Positions 11,682 through 22,862 of a stretch of DNA of 64,000 nucleotides are shown in pieces (the stretch's first letter is position 1; each line of letters starts with the position of its first letter). Position numbers and translations under genes: made by a program. The stretch covers positions 2,313,331 to 2,377,330 of the forward strand of contig CAJINV010000011.1 in NCBI GenBank assembly GCA_905178155.1, read 5' to 3'. Source of the stretch: Amoebophrya sp. A120 (Eukaryota; Sar; Dinophyceae; Syndiniales; Amoebophryaceae). The notes under the pieces were generated by a model that made no database searches, had not been told where the DNA came from, and saw only the letters and a program-made list of their open reading frames with translations.

Positions 11682-12501
11682 AATTTTGATGTTGATGTAG
11701 TAGCATTTATTACGAATTTGCCCGCTTCCCACCCCCCCTTGTAGGATGAAATTACGTGAATAAAGTTGCGCCGGTAGCAAGCTAGCAGGCAACAGAGTCA
11801 AAAATGTACCAGCCATTTACACGTACCTCTTTAACGAAGAGCTGCGCCGGAACGGAACAAGCCGCGCATTGTTAAACTACTAAGTACCACCTTGTAACGA
11901 AACGGAAAAGGAAATCACCTCAAAGCAACTTGTAGCAAATCGGACCCACCTCCCAAGACCATTTCTGTTTTCACGGTCCTCATCTGTGTAGAATTTGTCG
12001 ATTCGAGTCTCGTCCTTGTGTAAACGACAAGAACTACCACCGGTCATTTTTTTCCTGCAATTATCGGTACTATGTATCCCTATCGAGCGCTGCTCTTGCG
12101 AGCCTTGTTTAATTTAAGTCCTTCACGAGTACACGAGCGTCATGAGTAGAGAGAAACTAAACGAGGATTTTGGCGTCGTGAGAGATAGAGAAAGATGAGA
12201 AAAAGAGTTGACTCACAAAAAGTGATAGTACTGCTTTTCGACGCTTTCGGAAACACAATTCTGCTTCCCTTCGACGTCCTCACAGGTGCTGCTGAGAAGT
12301 GGCTACGATATTAATTCTTGCACCACCCGGGAGTCCCGATAAGCTTGAACTTTTGCCCTCAACAATTTCAGCCCTTTTTTGAAACAATCATAGAAGATTT
12401 GTGCTTTCCTAGATTGAAGTCAACGATCTTGGGTTTTGCTGTTTTGTGTAACTAAACGGAGCTAGAATTTTTATCGCTGTTTGCTCTAGTGTATCAAATC
12501 A
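11682..12501. other. Intergenic
   Basis: No supported gene. AT-richer sequence between the PG-repeat gene and the inverted-repeat element. Confidence 0.5.
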
Positions 12502-13366
12502 CATATATATTAGAGTATTTTATAGGCAAGGGAGTGAAACTTCGAAGGGAGTCAAGGGAGCCAAGGGAGGAAGATAAAACTTGTACAAATTGCCTCCCCT
12601 AAAATCATCGCAAAAATCCATGCTATGGGCGCATTTACCGGCCACCGGTTTGGGCCCTGCTGCCCCCCCCGCTGCGGCCCCAGTTTTGGCCGCGTTTAGG
12701 CTTTGGCTCGCTGCCGAAGGTCCTGGCCTCTTGAAGAAGGTGAGGGCTTCTAGAGTAGCCCCCGTAAACAGAAGTCGCCGGGGCGGCCTGGCCTCTGCCT
12801 GGCAACATAGAGCGTGGAGCCGAAGGACCGCGTAAACTGTTGCCGTGGCCATGTCAAGTTTCCGCTGTCCAGGGGAAGTTGAGGCAGCCACCTCAGCAAT
12901 TTGCTTATCGAGATCTTTCGCGCGAGGTTCTGCGTGACCAGATTCAACGTCATGCCGAGCAGAGAATACGAATGAAGTGGAAATGTTGCAGCGGCCACTT
13001 CGACTTTCTTCAATCGGGAAAGAGTTGCAGCGGCCGTCGGAGCGCGCCGCAAGTGTGAGGCCCACACGCGTAGCATATGCAGCCTGCTTCGCATTGATGC
13101 TTCGCAACATTCCCACATGTGGGCGTATGTCCTACATGTTGCACGTGCCTCGCCGCGCGCGCGCGCAGCGCGCGGCCCGAAAAATTTTTGTGGTGTGCGC
13201 ACACATGTCGACTCGCGCGCGCGCAGCGCGCGCCGCGAAAAATTTTTGCTATATGGCCATCGCATTGGCGCGCGCGACTGCTTTTTTAACTTACTCCCTT
13301 GACTCCCTTGAAAAGTTGCGCTGTACTCCCTTGGCTGGCGCCAGACACTAATAAACCTAATATATG
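12502..13366. mobile_element. GC-rich intergenic element with long terminal inverted repeats
   Basis: The ends are inverted repeats. Outer arms are catatatattag (12502-12513) and ctaatatatg (13357-13366). Inner arms are ggcaagggagt...aagggagtcaagggag (from 12525) and its reverse complement ending at 13335. Inside, two copies of an alternating CG tract followed by cgaaaaattttt occur near 13157-13190 and 13214-13247, and gttgcagcggcc is repeated near 12985 and 13023. A minus-strand frame of 198 codons (12520-13116) crosses it but has no recognisable domain. It is probably a non-autonomous DNA transposon or MITE-like unit, unrelated to the introners (no TAT/ATA ends, not in a gene). Confidence 0.6.
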
Positions 13367-13482
13367 TAGTAACACAACTTCTAACAACTACAACATCGAC
13401 GACTCTCATCTTCTCCATAAACTTTTTCAATCGAATATTAAAGCGTTTTTACCGTTAAAAGAATCAATCAAAAACAAGCACC

Positions 13483-16400
13483 ATGGATCTGCTTCACGAG
13501 ATGCGCAAGCACGCGGGGCCGCGGCTGACCGTGGGCTTGTATGACAGTGCACAACTACTCCCCCTCCCCCCCCATCTGTAAGTATAGTACGAACGGCTTT
13601 ACGAGCATCAGCAAGAGTGCCGGTTTTGCATGACAGATTTGCACTGGAGTGTAGTGCTATTTGGGGCATTAGATGAACTTGTGATGCATAATAGTGAAAG
13701 GAGGGAAAGCGTGGATTTGGTATTCTGCATGAGAAATGAGAACGAGGGGGAGTTGTGCATTGTCATAGCTTGCCCCAGGAGTACATCAAGAAATTTCTCG
13801 TGGAAGACCACCAACTCGTGCTGGCGATCCAGCACGCGCACGAGAAATGGAAACAATTAGATCCCGCGCAGACGTACCGGAAGCCGGAGGGGCAGCTGAT
13901 CGCGGAACTGCAACAGGGGTGGTGCCACCTGTACCCCGAGGACACGCGGAACCCCTACGTCCCGCTGGCCGCCAAGGGGCCCTGGATCGTCACCATGTAT
14001 GGGGCCGTGCTGCACGATAACGGCGGCTACGGCATGCTCGGATTCGGCCACTCCCCGGACGCGGTGATGAAGGCCATGTCCGAGGACGTGGTGATGGCCA
14101 ACATCATGACCCCGGCCCTTATGCATTGCAAAAGAATCGTATTGTAGTATGACTTGCATGACAAATTTTCTTAAGAACAAACACAAAGGTAACTGCTACA
14201 ATTTGGCATGCTAGTCCAGGTAGAAGATCGGGTTTGTGATGCATGATTTTGATTGCAAAAACCTCGTACTGCGACGGCGATACTTTTGCAATGCATAGCC
14301 CTGTATCAACTGTAAAAATGTCTGGGTCTGGAAGAATCCAACTTGTCATGCTGATTTTGGATTCCAAAAAAATCTGTATTGCATGAGCAGCAAAGCGAGT
14401 CCAAGTTTTGCTACACGGAAAGAGCATTTGTCATGCGGTATAGGCATCAGGAAGCCCTCACAAAATCTGTGATGCTAGGGCATGCATCACAGACATCAGG
14501 AGCCATGCAAAATGTGCATGACAAACCTGGAAATCTTCCAGACGCAGACATTTTTACATTTGATACCCTGGGGCAGAAACAGTTCATCGACGCGTTGCAC
14601 AAGGAGATCGGGTACCAAATGTAAAAGTGTCTGGGTCTGGAAGAATGCAACTTGTCATGCTAAATCTGAAGCATGCGAAAATCTGTGTTGCATGATTACC
14701 AAACGTCGTCCAGTTTTGACCAAGTCGGGAAGGACTTTCTCATGCAGGATAGGCATGAGAGAGATCGCGCAGAATCTGTCATGCTAGGTCCTGCATTCCA
14801 GACCTCATGGGTCATGGAAAAGCTGCATGACAAATCGCGCATTCTTCCAGACCCAGACACTTTTGCATTTGATATCGGGCACAACCGCCCGGACGGGTGC
14901 CCCTTCAGTGGGTTTCTTCTCATGAACTCCGGTTCGGAAGGGAATTCCGTCGCGGACCGGTTGATCGACATCCACACGGGGACCGTGATGGCCGAGCCGG
15001 AAAACCGAAATAAGAAGGTGAAGTGCGTCGCGCTGAAGGGCTGCTTCCACGGCCGGACCTACCGCCCCGCCCTGTGGACGGACGCCTGCCACGAGCGGTA
15101 CAGCTCGGCGGGGGTGTACTCGATCATGAAGTTATCCGAGAAAAAAACTGTGTTAGTGTAGGTGGCGTGAGGTGACAGCATGAGAAATCTGTTCTGCATG
15201 ACAGAAAAAGCATGTCATGCGCAGCTACTAAGTGAAAACACAAATGAAATAGGACTTCATGGTTGGCTAGCATGACAAGTCTAACAGTGTTGCATGCTTT
15301 GCATCACAGACTTACACTTACACAGTTTTTTTCTTGCATAGAAGTCCTACGAAGAGGAGTACTGCTGGATCTGCGAGGTGAACGACTGCGCCGACCTATT
15401 ACCATGAAAAATGCCCCCACCCCAATAAAAGTTGCAATAATTTGTGATGCGAAGTTTCCAAATGAAAACTTTTTGTCATGCATCAAAGGAATATGAGTCT
15501 TTTCTTAATCTTATCTTTTTGGTGCAGAGTCTAGGCGTATATAGCATTGCTTGCATGCGCATGGCAAGCGCCGCTCTTGCTGGGATCTGTTGCAATACAA
15601 ATCTTCGCTATTGACGATTGGAAATCTGTGATGCTGCTAGATGCAAGAGGGCGAGTGTTTCTGTTGGAAAGGTTTGCAATACAAATGCTCCCAAGTTCGG
15701 GGGTGGGGGCGTTTTTCATTGTGATACGACCTGCAGCGGCTGTTTGACAAGGCGGTGAAGGAGAATTGCTTCATCGAGGCGATGTTTGTCGAGTCCGTCA
15801 TGGGGGAGGGAAATCCCGGCGTGGCCATCACGGCGGAATTTTTCGCGAAGGCACGGGACTTAACCCTGAAACACAACTCCATGCTGCTTGTGGACAACAT
15901 TCAGGCCGGCATCCGCACGACGGGAAATCTTTCCATCGTGGACTACCCGGGCTTCGAAAAGATTCCCGGCCCGATATCCAAGAAAAAAACTGTGTTAGTG
16001 TAACTTTCTTTGGTTGCCAGCATCACAAATTTGCTCTACATGACCGAGAAAACCTGTCATGCGCGGCTTGTAAGGGAAAACACACATGAAAAGAGGACTT
16101 CATGGCTGTCGGGCATGACAGATGTAACTCTGTTGCATATTCTGCATTACAGAGTTACACTTACGCAGTTTTTTTCTTGCATATCCGGACTTCGAGGTGT
16201 ACAGCAAGGCGATTAACGCGGGCCAATACCCGGTCTATGCATTGCGAATATGTCTAGGTCTGGAAACTTGTGATGCTGAACTGTGCACGACTGAAATACT
16301 TCCCAAGGCAGCCAAGCATGACAAGGCTGCCGAACACTTTGCCATGCGCAGTCCGCATGACAAGCTGCGCTTTTATATGACACAAGAGGGCGTTTCATCG

Positions 16401-17876
16401 TTGGTCATGCAATACAGATCTTACAGGAATGTAGAACTGCATTACAAGGTCCATGGTTCCAGACCCAGACATTTTTGCAATGCATACGGTCTCCTGCCTC
16501 GCCATCTCCCCCCGCGCGCAGGCGTTCTACAAGCACGGGGTGTACGGAAACACGATGACGGGGAACCCGCGGGCGTGCTTGGTCGCCGCGGCGGTGCTGA
16601 ACAGCATCACGGAGCCGATGCGCAAGAACATCGTGCAGATGGGCAAATATGCAGTGGAAAAGTACAAGGAACTGCAAAAGGAGTTCCCAAATCTGATCAC
16701 AAACGTGACCGGCACCGGACTACTCTACGCGGTCCAGTTGAACGAGGCAATTTTCGCGGTGGTCGCCCGGGACGGGGCGGAGTACTGGCTGCGACAGCAG
16801 GGCCTGGGCGTGATCCACGGCGGACACAACGCGTTGCGGTTCACCCCGCGGTTCTGGATCACCAAGGCCGAAATCGACTTGCAGGTGGAGCTACGCATTG
16901 CAAATATGTTTGGATCTGAAAAGAATGGGACATGTGATGCTAACTTTGAATGATACAAGAACCTGTATTGCATGAATAGCAAAAGATTTGCGTAGATTTT
17001 TGCCACCCGGGGAGTGCATTTCTCATGCGGGACAGGCATTAGCAAGCCTTTGCGAGAGCTGTGACGCTAGAGCATGCATTACAGGGGTCGTGTCGCATGT
17101 ACTATTGTGCATGACAAACTCCCCCAATCTGGTGCCAGACCCAGAAAGATTTGCAATGCATAGAAGCTGGTCCGCGCGTTTTTGAAGCGGATGGACAGCG
17201 AGGCGGTGCGGCTGTTGGCACCGAGGTTGCAGAATTTGCGAATCGCGTCGTTGCGCGACATTTCCTCCACCGCGGCGGGGTCGTCCACCGGGGCCTCTTC
17301 CGGCGAGGAAACCTTCGGCGCCTTGCCGGACAGTGGGGACAGTAATAAGCCCCCGATGAAGTCAATTCAGCTGCTATCCTGAGTAAAAACGTACCCACAC
17401 CAGAGTCAGGATGGGGATTTTGCAACACAAACCTAGAAGCTTTGTGAGTCACGCATGACAAGTTGCAGTCCGTAAGGTAGTGCAAGTTAGCAAGGAAGGC
17501 CGCATCACAAATCGACCTGCTGATCCTGTTCACAGCATCACAAATTCCAAAACACGATTGGAAATGGCTCTCATGCGGATGCGCATTACAAGTCTTCCTG
17601 TCTTTGCAAATCTGCATTACAACTCTGGTGTGGGTACGTTTTTACTCAGGATAGCTGCAGCTCAAAGGGCACCTGTTCGACGAGAACATCATCAACGAGG
17701 TGCTCAACAAGGTGGAAAAGACCGAGGGCTCGGCGCGGATGCTCAGTTTGCGGTTGGGGGACAACGTGCGCGAGCAGTCGGAGGCGAAGTTGCAGGTGTT
17801 CACCCCGGCACCGCGGAAGAACGAGTTGCTGAAGCAACTGCAAGTGATGGAAAATTGCGAGATCACGTCGTCTTGA
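13483..17876 (+). CDS. Class III PLP-dependent aminotransferase (ornithine/acetylornithine type)
   Basis: Eleven coding pieces separated by ten introners (IE7-IE16) join to exactly 622 codons with stop: 13483-13539, 13773-14119, 14303, 14571-14612, 14880-15132, 15346-15396, 15732-15974, 16189-16235, 16492-16891, 17168-17374 and 17659-17876. Class III landmarks appear in order: MYGAVLHDNGGYGMLGFGHSPDAV, the PLP phosphate site MNSGSEGNSVADRL, GCFHGRTY, LLVDNIQAGIRTTG (D305 pairs with the PLP pyridine nitrogen), YSKAINAGQYPVS (K338, the likely Schiff-base lysine), YGNTMTGNPRACLVAA, and GGHNALRFTPRFWIT. The usual DEVQ/DEIQ reads DNIQ. About 150 extra C-terminal residues follow the domain. It transfers an amino group to 2-oxoglutarate or pyruvate; the substrate cannot be fixed from sequence alone. 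Confidence 0.88.
13540..13767. mobile_element. Introner IE7 (family E)
   Basis: TSD gcttg at 13535-13539 and 13768-13772, perfect. TIR core gtgcacaact...ccccct, inverted at the right end. Joins VGL-PQEYIKKF. Confidence 0.92.
14120..14297. mobile_element. Introner IE8 (family F)
   Basis: TSD gccct at 14115-14119 and 14298-14302, perfect. TIR tatgcattgcaaaag. Only six bases separate it from IE9. Confidence 0.93.
14304..14565. mobile_element. Introner IE9 (family B)
   Basis: TSD ccctg at 14299-14303 and 14566-14570, perfect, overlapping the TSD of IE8 by four bases. TIR core gtctgggtctgg. Joint removal of IE8 and IE9 gives MTPALGQKQF. Confidence 0.93.
14613..14874. mobile_element. Introner IE10 (family B)
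   Basis: TSD tcggg at 14608-14612 and 14875-14879, perfect. The left end is TAC, not TAT. Nearly identical to IE38. Joins KEIG-HNRPDG. Confidence 0.93.
15133..15340. mobile_element. Introner IE11 (family C)
   Basis: TSD gaagt at 15128-15132 and 15341-15345, perfect. TIR core gaaaaaaactgtgttagtg. Joins SIMK-SYEEEY. Confidence 0.93.
15397..15726. mobile_element. Introner IE12 (family D)
   Basis: TSD cgacc at 15392-15396 and 15727-15731, perfect. Its reverse complement matches IE6 over about 200 bp. Joins NDCADL-QRLFDK. Confidence 0.93.
15975..16183. mobile_element. Introner IE13 (family C)
   Basis: TIR core ccaagaaaaaaactgtgt at the left, inverted at the right. The flanks cccga / tccgg share three of five bases; the frame is kept (PGP-DFEVYSK). 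Confidence 0.85.
16236..16486. mobile_element. Introner IE14 (family B)
   Basis: TSD cggtc at 16231-16235 and 16487-16491, perfect. TIR tatgcattgc plus gtctaggtctgg. Joins QYPV-SCLAIS right after the PLP-lysine segment. Confidence 0.93.
16892..17162. mobile_element. Introner IE15 (family B)
   Basis: TSD ggagc at 16887-16891 and gaagc at 17163-17167 (one mismatch). The left end is TAC. TIR gcattgcaaatatgtttgg. Confidence 0.88.
17375..17653. mobile_element. Introner IE16 (family A)
   Basis: TSD gctgc at 17370-17374 and 17654-17658, perfect. TIR tatcctgagtaaaaacgt. Opposite-orientation relative of IE4. Confidence 0.93.
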
Positions 17877-18883
17877 TAGATCTGCAACTACGGGGTTTCG
17901 ATTTCATCTACTTTCTTATGCGGTTTTTGCTACACTCCGACCACGACGACCAGAAGTACCAACGAACTGGTTCAATAGGTTGTGTGTTTTCTTATCCTAA
18001 TCTTGTAAAAATTTAGTCAAAGAATGTTCTTCAGGATCATCTGTAAAATTGCTGCATGTCGATGCGCGGCAAGCACAGTAGACTGCAGAGTTTCACACAT
18101 GATTTTGCGTAATTGTAGTCTTTAACATATCAAAGCTTCTTCCTCGCTATTCTATACCGTTTTTCCCGCTCGACTAAAAGCAACTCTTCTAAGCGCTACC
18201 CTACCCGTGTACAGAGACTTTTTCAACCGCCCATTGTGCTTTTTGTAAGCACCTTTATTTGGACAGGCACTTCTTGCTGTCTTTGATTACCATCTGATCT
18301 TTCTCTTTTCATGGGAGGAGCGGCTTTAGCTAAAGTGTATCTCCTCGTCCGTCTATTTGGAGCAAATCTTCTCCGGTATTGCTTTTTTCCCTGTTTACGA
18401 TGAATCCAGAAAGACAAAGAATGAATTTAGACAGAACTTGGAACTTTTTCTTTTCAACACAAACTAGCACGGGAGTTTGGAAAAAAAAGCAATACTACAA
18501 CTTACACTTCTTGTTTGTAATTATGCAGTACGTTCTTCTTCATGTTCATCTTCAAGGAGCGGTAGCGGGGAGATACAAGCGAAGAATTTTTCCGCTCGAT
18601 TGCTAACATCTGTAGAGACGTTGGTTTTGGAAACTTCAGCTTTCTACCAAGGGACAAGAGGCACCGCGAATCGCTGGGGCAAGGAGGTTGCGAGGCCGAG
18701 AAAGCAGCGGTGTGTTCGCGCAAGTTTTTCCCTGACAAGATGATCCGTATTCGTAGGATCGGCAAAATGGATAGGATATTCACGAGGCAGAATTGGCCGC
18801 GTAGAAGTTGAGTCAGCTTCGGACCACCTTTGTTCTTTCTGAAAGGATCATTTTCACATACAAGAGATCAATGCGCAAAGATC
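17877..18883. other. Intergenic
   Basis: No supported gene; short chance frames only. The next gene's frame is open from 18830. Confidence 0.5.
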
Positions 18884-21800
18884 ATGCCTAATAGACAAAA
18901 ACACCTGGTGGCACATCGGTCGCCAGTGGTGGTTGCGCAGGAGGATGAGCCGCAAGCTCTGTGCGCCCTCCGCGAGCATGTGCTGGGAACTATAACTACG
19001 CGGCATCTTCCAGGAGTTGTAGACGACCACAACGAGCGCGCACAGTTCGTGGCCGGGCTTCGGAAAACCTTGCTGCAGACGTTGCACGGGAACAAGAAAG
19101 CTACACAAGTTCCTTCCTCTCCTCGGTTTGTCGCTTCCGGCGCAGAGCTGACGGGTGGATCTTCATGCTTGTCCGAAGATGTCATCGCCTGGCTTTTCGC
19201 GCAACTCGGCGGCGGGAGGCCTGCCGAGGAGAAGCTACTGCTGCAGCACTGCTTGTTCAAACACCCAGTATCATTTTCGGCGTCAACTGCCAGCACGGCG
19301 TCTTCCACCAGAGCTACAGCCGGCAATAAAACCGGCGCCGCCGCCGCGGCACAAGAACAGCAGCAACACCAGACCCGAGTCGCTGTGCGACAGCGCGTTT
19401 ACGAGAATCTGCGATCGGACCTTTTACTTTATGAGGAGGAAGAGGAGGGGGAGACAGAAACGCGACTTGTGAGATATAATCTGCTCAGGTGTTACAATCT
19501 CAAACGTTACAATAGAATATGGAAATCTGTGATGCAAGAGTGCATGAGCTAGCCAACTCTCATAGGATTGCGCATGACAAGTTCCGGAGCTCCAAACCCC
19601 ACTACAATCTGGGAAAATTTGTATTGCAAAAGGTGGAACGCTGTGCGAGTCTGTCATGCCCATCATGCAACACAAATTCCAGATTCTATTGTAACGTTTG
19701 AGATTGTAACGCTTGAGCAGGTCATATGAGAAAGCTGCTCAAAGACAGCTACAGCGATGTACCTGCCACGCCGAAGATTGCTGCCTTGAGAAGCAGCAGT
19801 AGTAATCGCGGTGGTGCGATGAAAACTTTGGTCTCAGGAATAAGCGAGGATGAAATCAATCTGACATCTACTTCTTTTTCGTACGACGACATCCTGCACA
19901 CCACCATCGTTCGCTACCAGCTCTCGGAGCAGCTTGACGACTCGCAGCTTGTGGCTATGGAGCAGGGCTACTGGGAAGTTCTGGAGAGGCGAACCAGGAA
20001 ACAGGAGCTGTTCGGCAGTGCTGGGGCAGCAGCAAGAAATCGTGAGCCGTCATATGCGGGTAATCCTGCTTTTCTTCGCGAGCATAGTTCATCATCATCG
20101 CCCCTGCTTGTTGACCAGCAACAAGCACAAGGTCTAGTCGTGTCTGCACTAGCCGCGGTGCTGATCGGCAGCCCGACGAGGAGCCCAGCACACGGTGGCT
20201 CAGCGAAGCGTGAAGCTGCGGAATCGCTAGCACAGCTCGGCGGTATTTTGAAATCGGCCGCTTCGGTTCGCGTCCTATGATTAAGGAAAAAACTGTCTCT
20301 GTCTCAGGAGGGACAGCGCTGCAGATTCGCTCAGCATGACACGATGCGCAGTTTTTTAACAGGAACAAGAGTAGAAATAAACGCGTATACGGACAAGGTG
20401 TTTCTCTATCTCTTGCCTGTCATGCATGCCAGAAGCTTCTATCAACGAGTTGTTTGCGCATTAGATTATAACAGTTGAGCATGAGACAGTTTTTTGGCGC
20501 GATAGTTCTCTTGTGTTGTGCAATACTTACTTGCCGCGGACGAAATCTTAGAGCACGAAGAGGAGTTGCTGGCCTGCCTGGCAGAATTCATTTCCGAAGA
20601 TCGAAAAAACAAAAACTGCAAGAAAAGCCGGATTCCCACCACTACTTCAGAAGTGGTAGATCTGGAAACAGCGTTGACGGCGTTTTGCCGACGAGTCGTA
20701 ATTTCCAACTCGTCGTCAACATCCGCCGAACAGGACCAAGATCGGATCGCGACATCATCATCCTCAATCTTCGGCTGCTGCGGCAATTTGTCTGGATGGG
20801 CACAAAATCTGTTCTTCCGAAACGGTCTACCCATCGAAACCAGCGTTTACATGCTCGACCAGATTGCCGTCGCGTGGAAACTGATTTTCAGGACGAGAAC
20901 GAATCAAAACTACCTTCTCGCGTCTTTTCTCGAAGCTTATTTAGCAGCGCTGTTGCTGTTCGTGTTGCGGAAAGTGATCGCAGTCAGATCGTCTTCAAGA
21001 TCGACTGCTCACGATGCTGCACCCTTTCTCTCCGCAACTCCTAATGGGCTGTCTGCTAGTACAACAACTCCTTTAGCTTCGGAGGTGTGGGACTTTTTTC
21101 TCTCCTCCGCCACTTCATCAGCTGGGTCAATCGGCAACAAAAAGGCGCGGCACCACAAGACACAACTCGGGTTCTCTACCTGCACGGCCGCGAATTTTTT
21201 GCAATTGCTGAAGGACCTGCACGCCGATGAGTTTTTGCGGAAAGAGGTAAGGTACACTGTTTCATCCGATGAGGATGACACGAATTCTGGACAACTTGAC
21301 GACCCCACAACTAGCTCCGAGGAGCGTCTTCACGATTTTCTCGAGACTTATCGTATCCAGACCTCCGCCCGCCCGGTGCTGCGGCGGACACTGTCCGGAG
21401 AATTGCGGGGCCTTCTCCCCTTCGAGAGGCTCAGCGCTGCTGCCCAGCAAGAAGCGGTACAGGCACTGCAGGTGGTTGAGCAATCGAGGGTTGTGATGTC
21501 CACGCAGAAGAAAAAAAGCTTGCTTCGCTTCAACGAAGACGTGCTCTTCCGGCCGTTTCTCAGCCTGCCGCGTTTCCCAGAAGACACAGTCCAAGAGGTC
21601 GCGTTTTTTCTCATGTCGTGTCGGAATAATTTGACGCCCAGTGGGGAAACCATCGAGAGCAGGAGGGAAGCCCAAACTTTGGAGGCATACTGTGACAAGG
21701 TGAAAGCGAATCGCCTTCTTTCAGGTAGCCAATACACCTCCGAATCAGACCAGAAGAGGTTGTCACCACGAACGGCGTCAAAAAGCACCTTTCCAGCGCT

Positions 21801-22095
21801 AATCGACGACACGTTAGCAGGTCCACCGAAAGTTTTCACTGGTACAGTAGGCATTGCACGCTATGAATTCGCCGTCTCCTCGCTGTATTGCGGCTCTGAG
21901 TCAGAGTCAACACCTCCCAGAACCGACGACTGGCCTCCTGGAGGTGCTAGTAATAGTGCCGCAGCTCCAGCTCCACAGCTGCTGCGAGGTCTGTGGAGAA
22001 ATATTTTGCGTTTACAGTACGAGAATCCAGACCTGGAACACCACATTTTCGCGGACTGCGTTTTGCAGCTACGACGTAATTCTGCTCATGCATAA
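18884..22095 (+). CDS. Orphan protein, 906 aa
   Basis: Exons 18884-19474, 19732-20275 and 20510-22095 join to 907 codons with stop across two introners (IE17, IE18). An in-frame ATG at 18830 is an alternative start; MPNRQKHLVAHRS at 18884 looks soluble. No domain recognised. The protein mixes helical, leucine-rich stretches (DVIAWLFAQLGGGRPAEEKLLLQHCLF; QLLKDLHADEFLRKEV; AFLEAYLAALLLFVLRKVIAV-like hydrophobic segments near residue 520) with S/T/A-rich linkers (SASTASTASSTRATAG). It could be a helical scaffold; I do not assign a function. Confidence 0.7.
19475..19726. mobile_element. Introner IE17 (family G)
   Basis: TSD tgaga at 19470-19474 and 19727-19731, perfect. TIR core gttacaatctcaaacgttac, inverted at the right end. 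Joins TRLVR-KLLKDSY. Confidence 0.9.
20276..20504. mobile_element. Introner IE18 (family C-like)
   Basis: TIR core gaaaaaactgtctctgtctc at the left, inverted at the right (gagacagttttttggcgcgata). The flanks cgtcc / gttct share two of five bases; the frame is kept. Confidence 0.78.
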
Positions 22096-22862
22096 ATAAT
22101 TCACACAGAAATCGAAATGTCTTATAAATATTAAGTTGTACTATTAACACCTTCACCTTGCACTTCGATGGCATCAACTTGCACTTGGACAACTTCATGT
22201 AGGCATCTATCATGTCGAGCGAAGCAAGAACGGAAAGCAAAAAGCACGAAGTGCAGAAAGAGCAAGCATAAAAGGATTGTTGTGAAGCAGTCCGCATGTA
22301 AAAGATTTCCATCTTCATTCAGCAGCGAATGTGAAAAATCGGTTTTTTTTTTCCGTGGTTGTCTCGTGACATCTGACACTGTAATCAAGAATAAGAAATG
22401 TCACTCACAGGAGACACAGGAGAGTGGAACAGGAGAAGTACTAGAATTGAAGCAGAAACAGCGCGCCACAACTCATTGTCATTGTTTAGCAGCACTACCT
22501 CGAGATGAGGATGAGAGAGCCTCACTCGTCACCAACATTTTTTTCTCTACTAATTTCACCAAATTACAGCAGCTCCAGAACAATCTGTGGTAAGGAATAA
22601 GAGCAGGGCACCAAGTTACTTCGAGGGCAGCTTTCCAGAAGCTTCTTCTTTCTCGTAATTATGGCAGAACTCCGCAGTAGACCAGCACTGTAACGAGATA
22701 AATCTAATCGATTGAAGGAACAGACCCAAACGTAAAAAACGAAGCTCTGTACTTCTAGTAAAGTAAAGGAGCTACAGGAACCATACTAAGAACAAGCCTC
22801 CCAACATTGCTCTACTGCCCAGCCTCAAGTAGTTTTACTTGAGCTTATAAATTCTCAACAAA
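22096..22862. other. Intergenic
   Basis: No supported gene. A 141-codon chance frame at 22168-22593 has no recognisable features. Confidence 0.5.

Noticed and set aside
12520-13116. Minus-strand 198-codon frame
   Set aside because: It lies inside a GC-rich inverted-repeat element, has no recognisable domain and no splice or start context.
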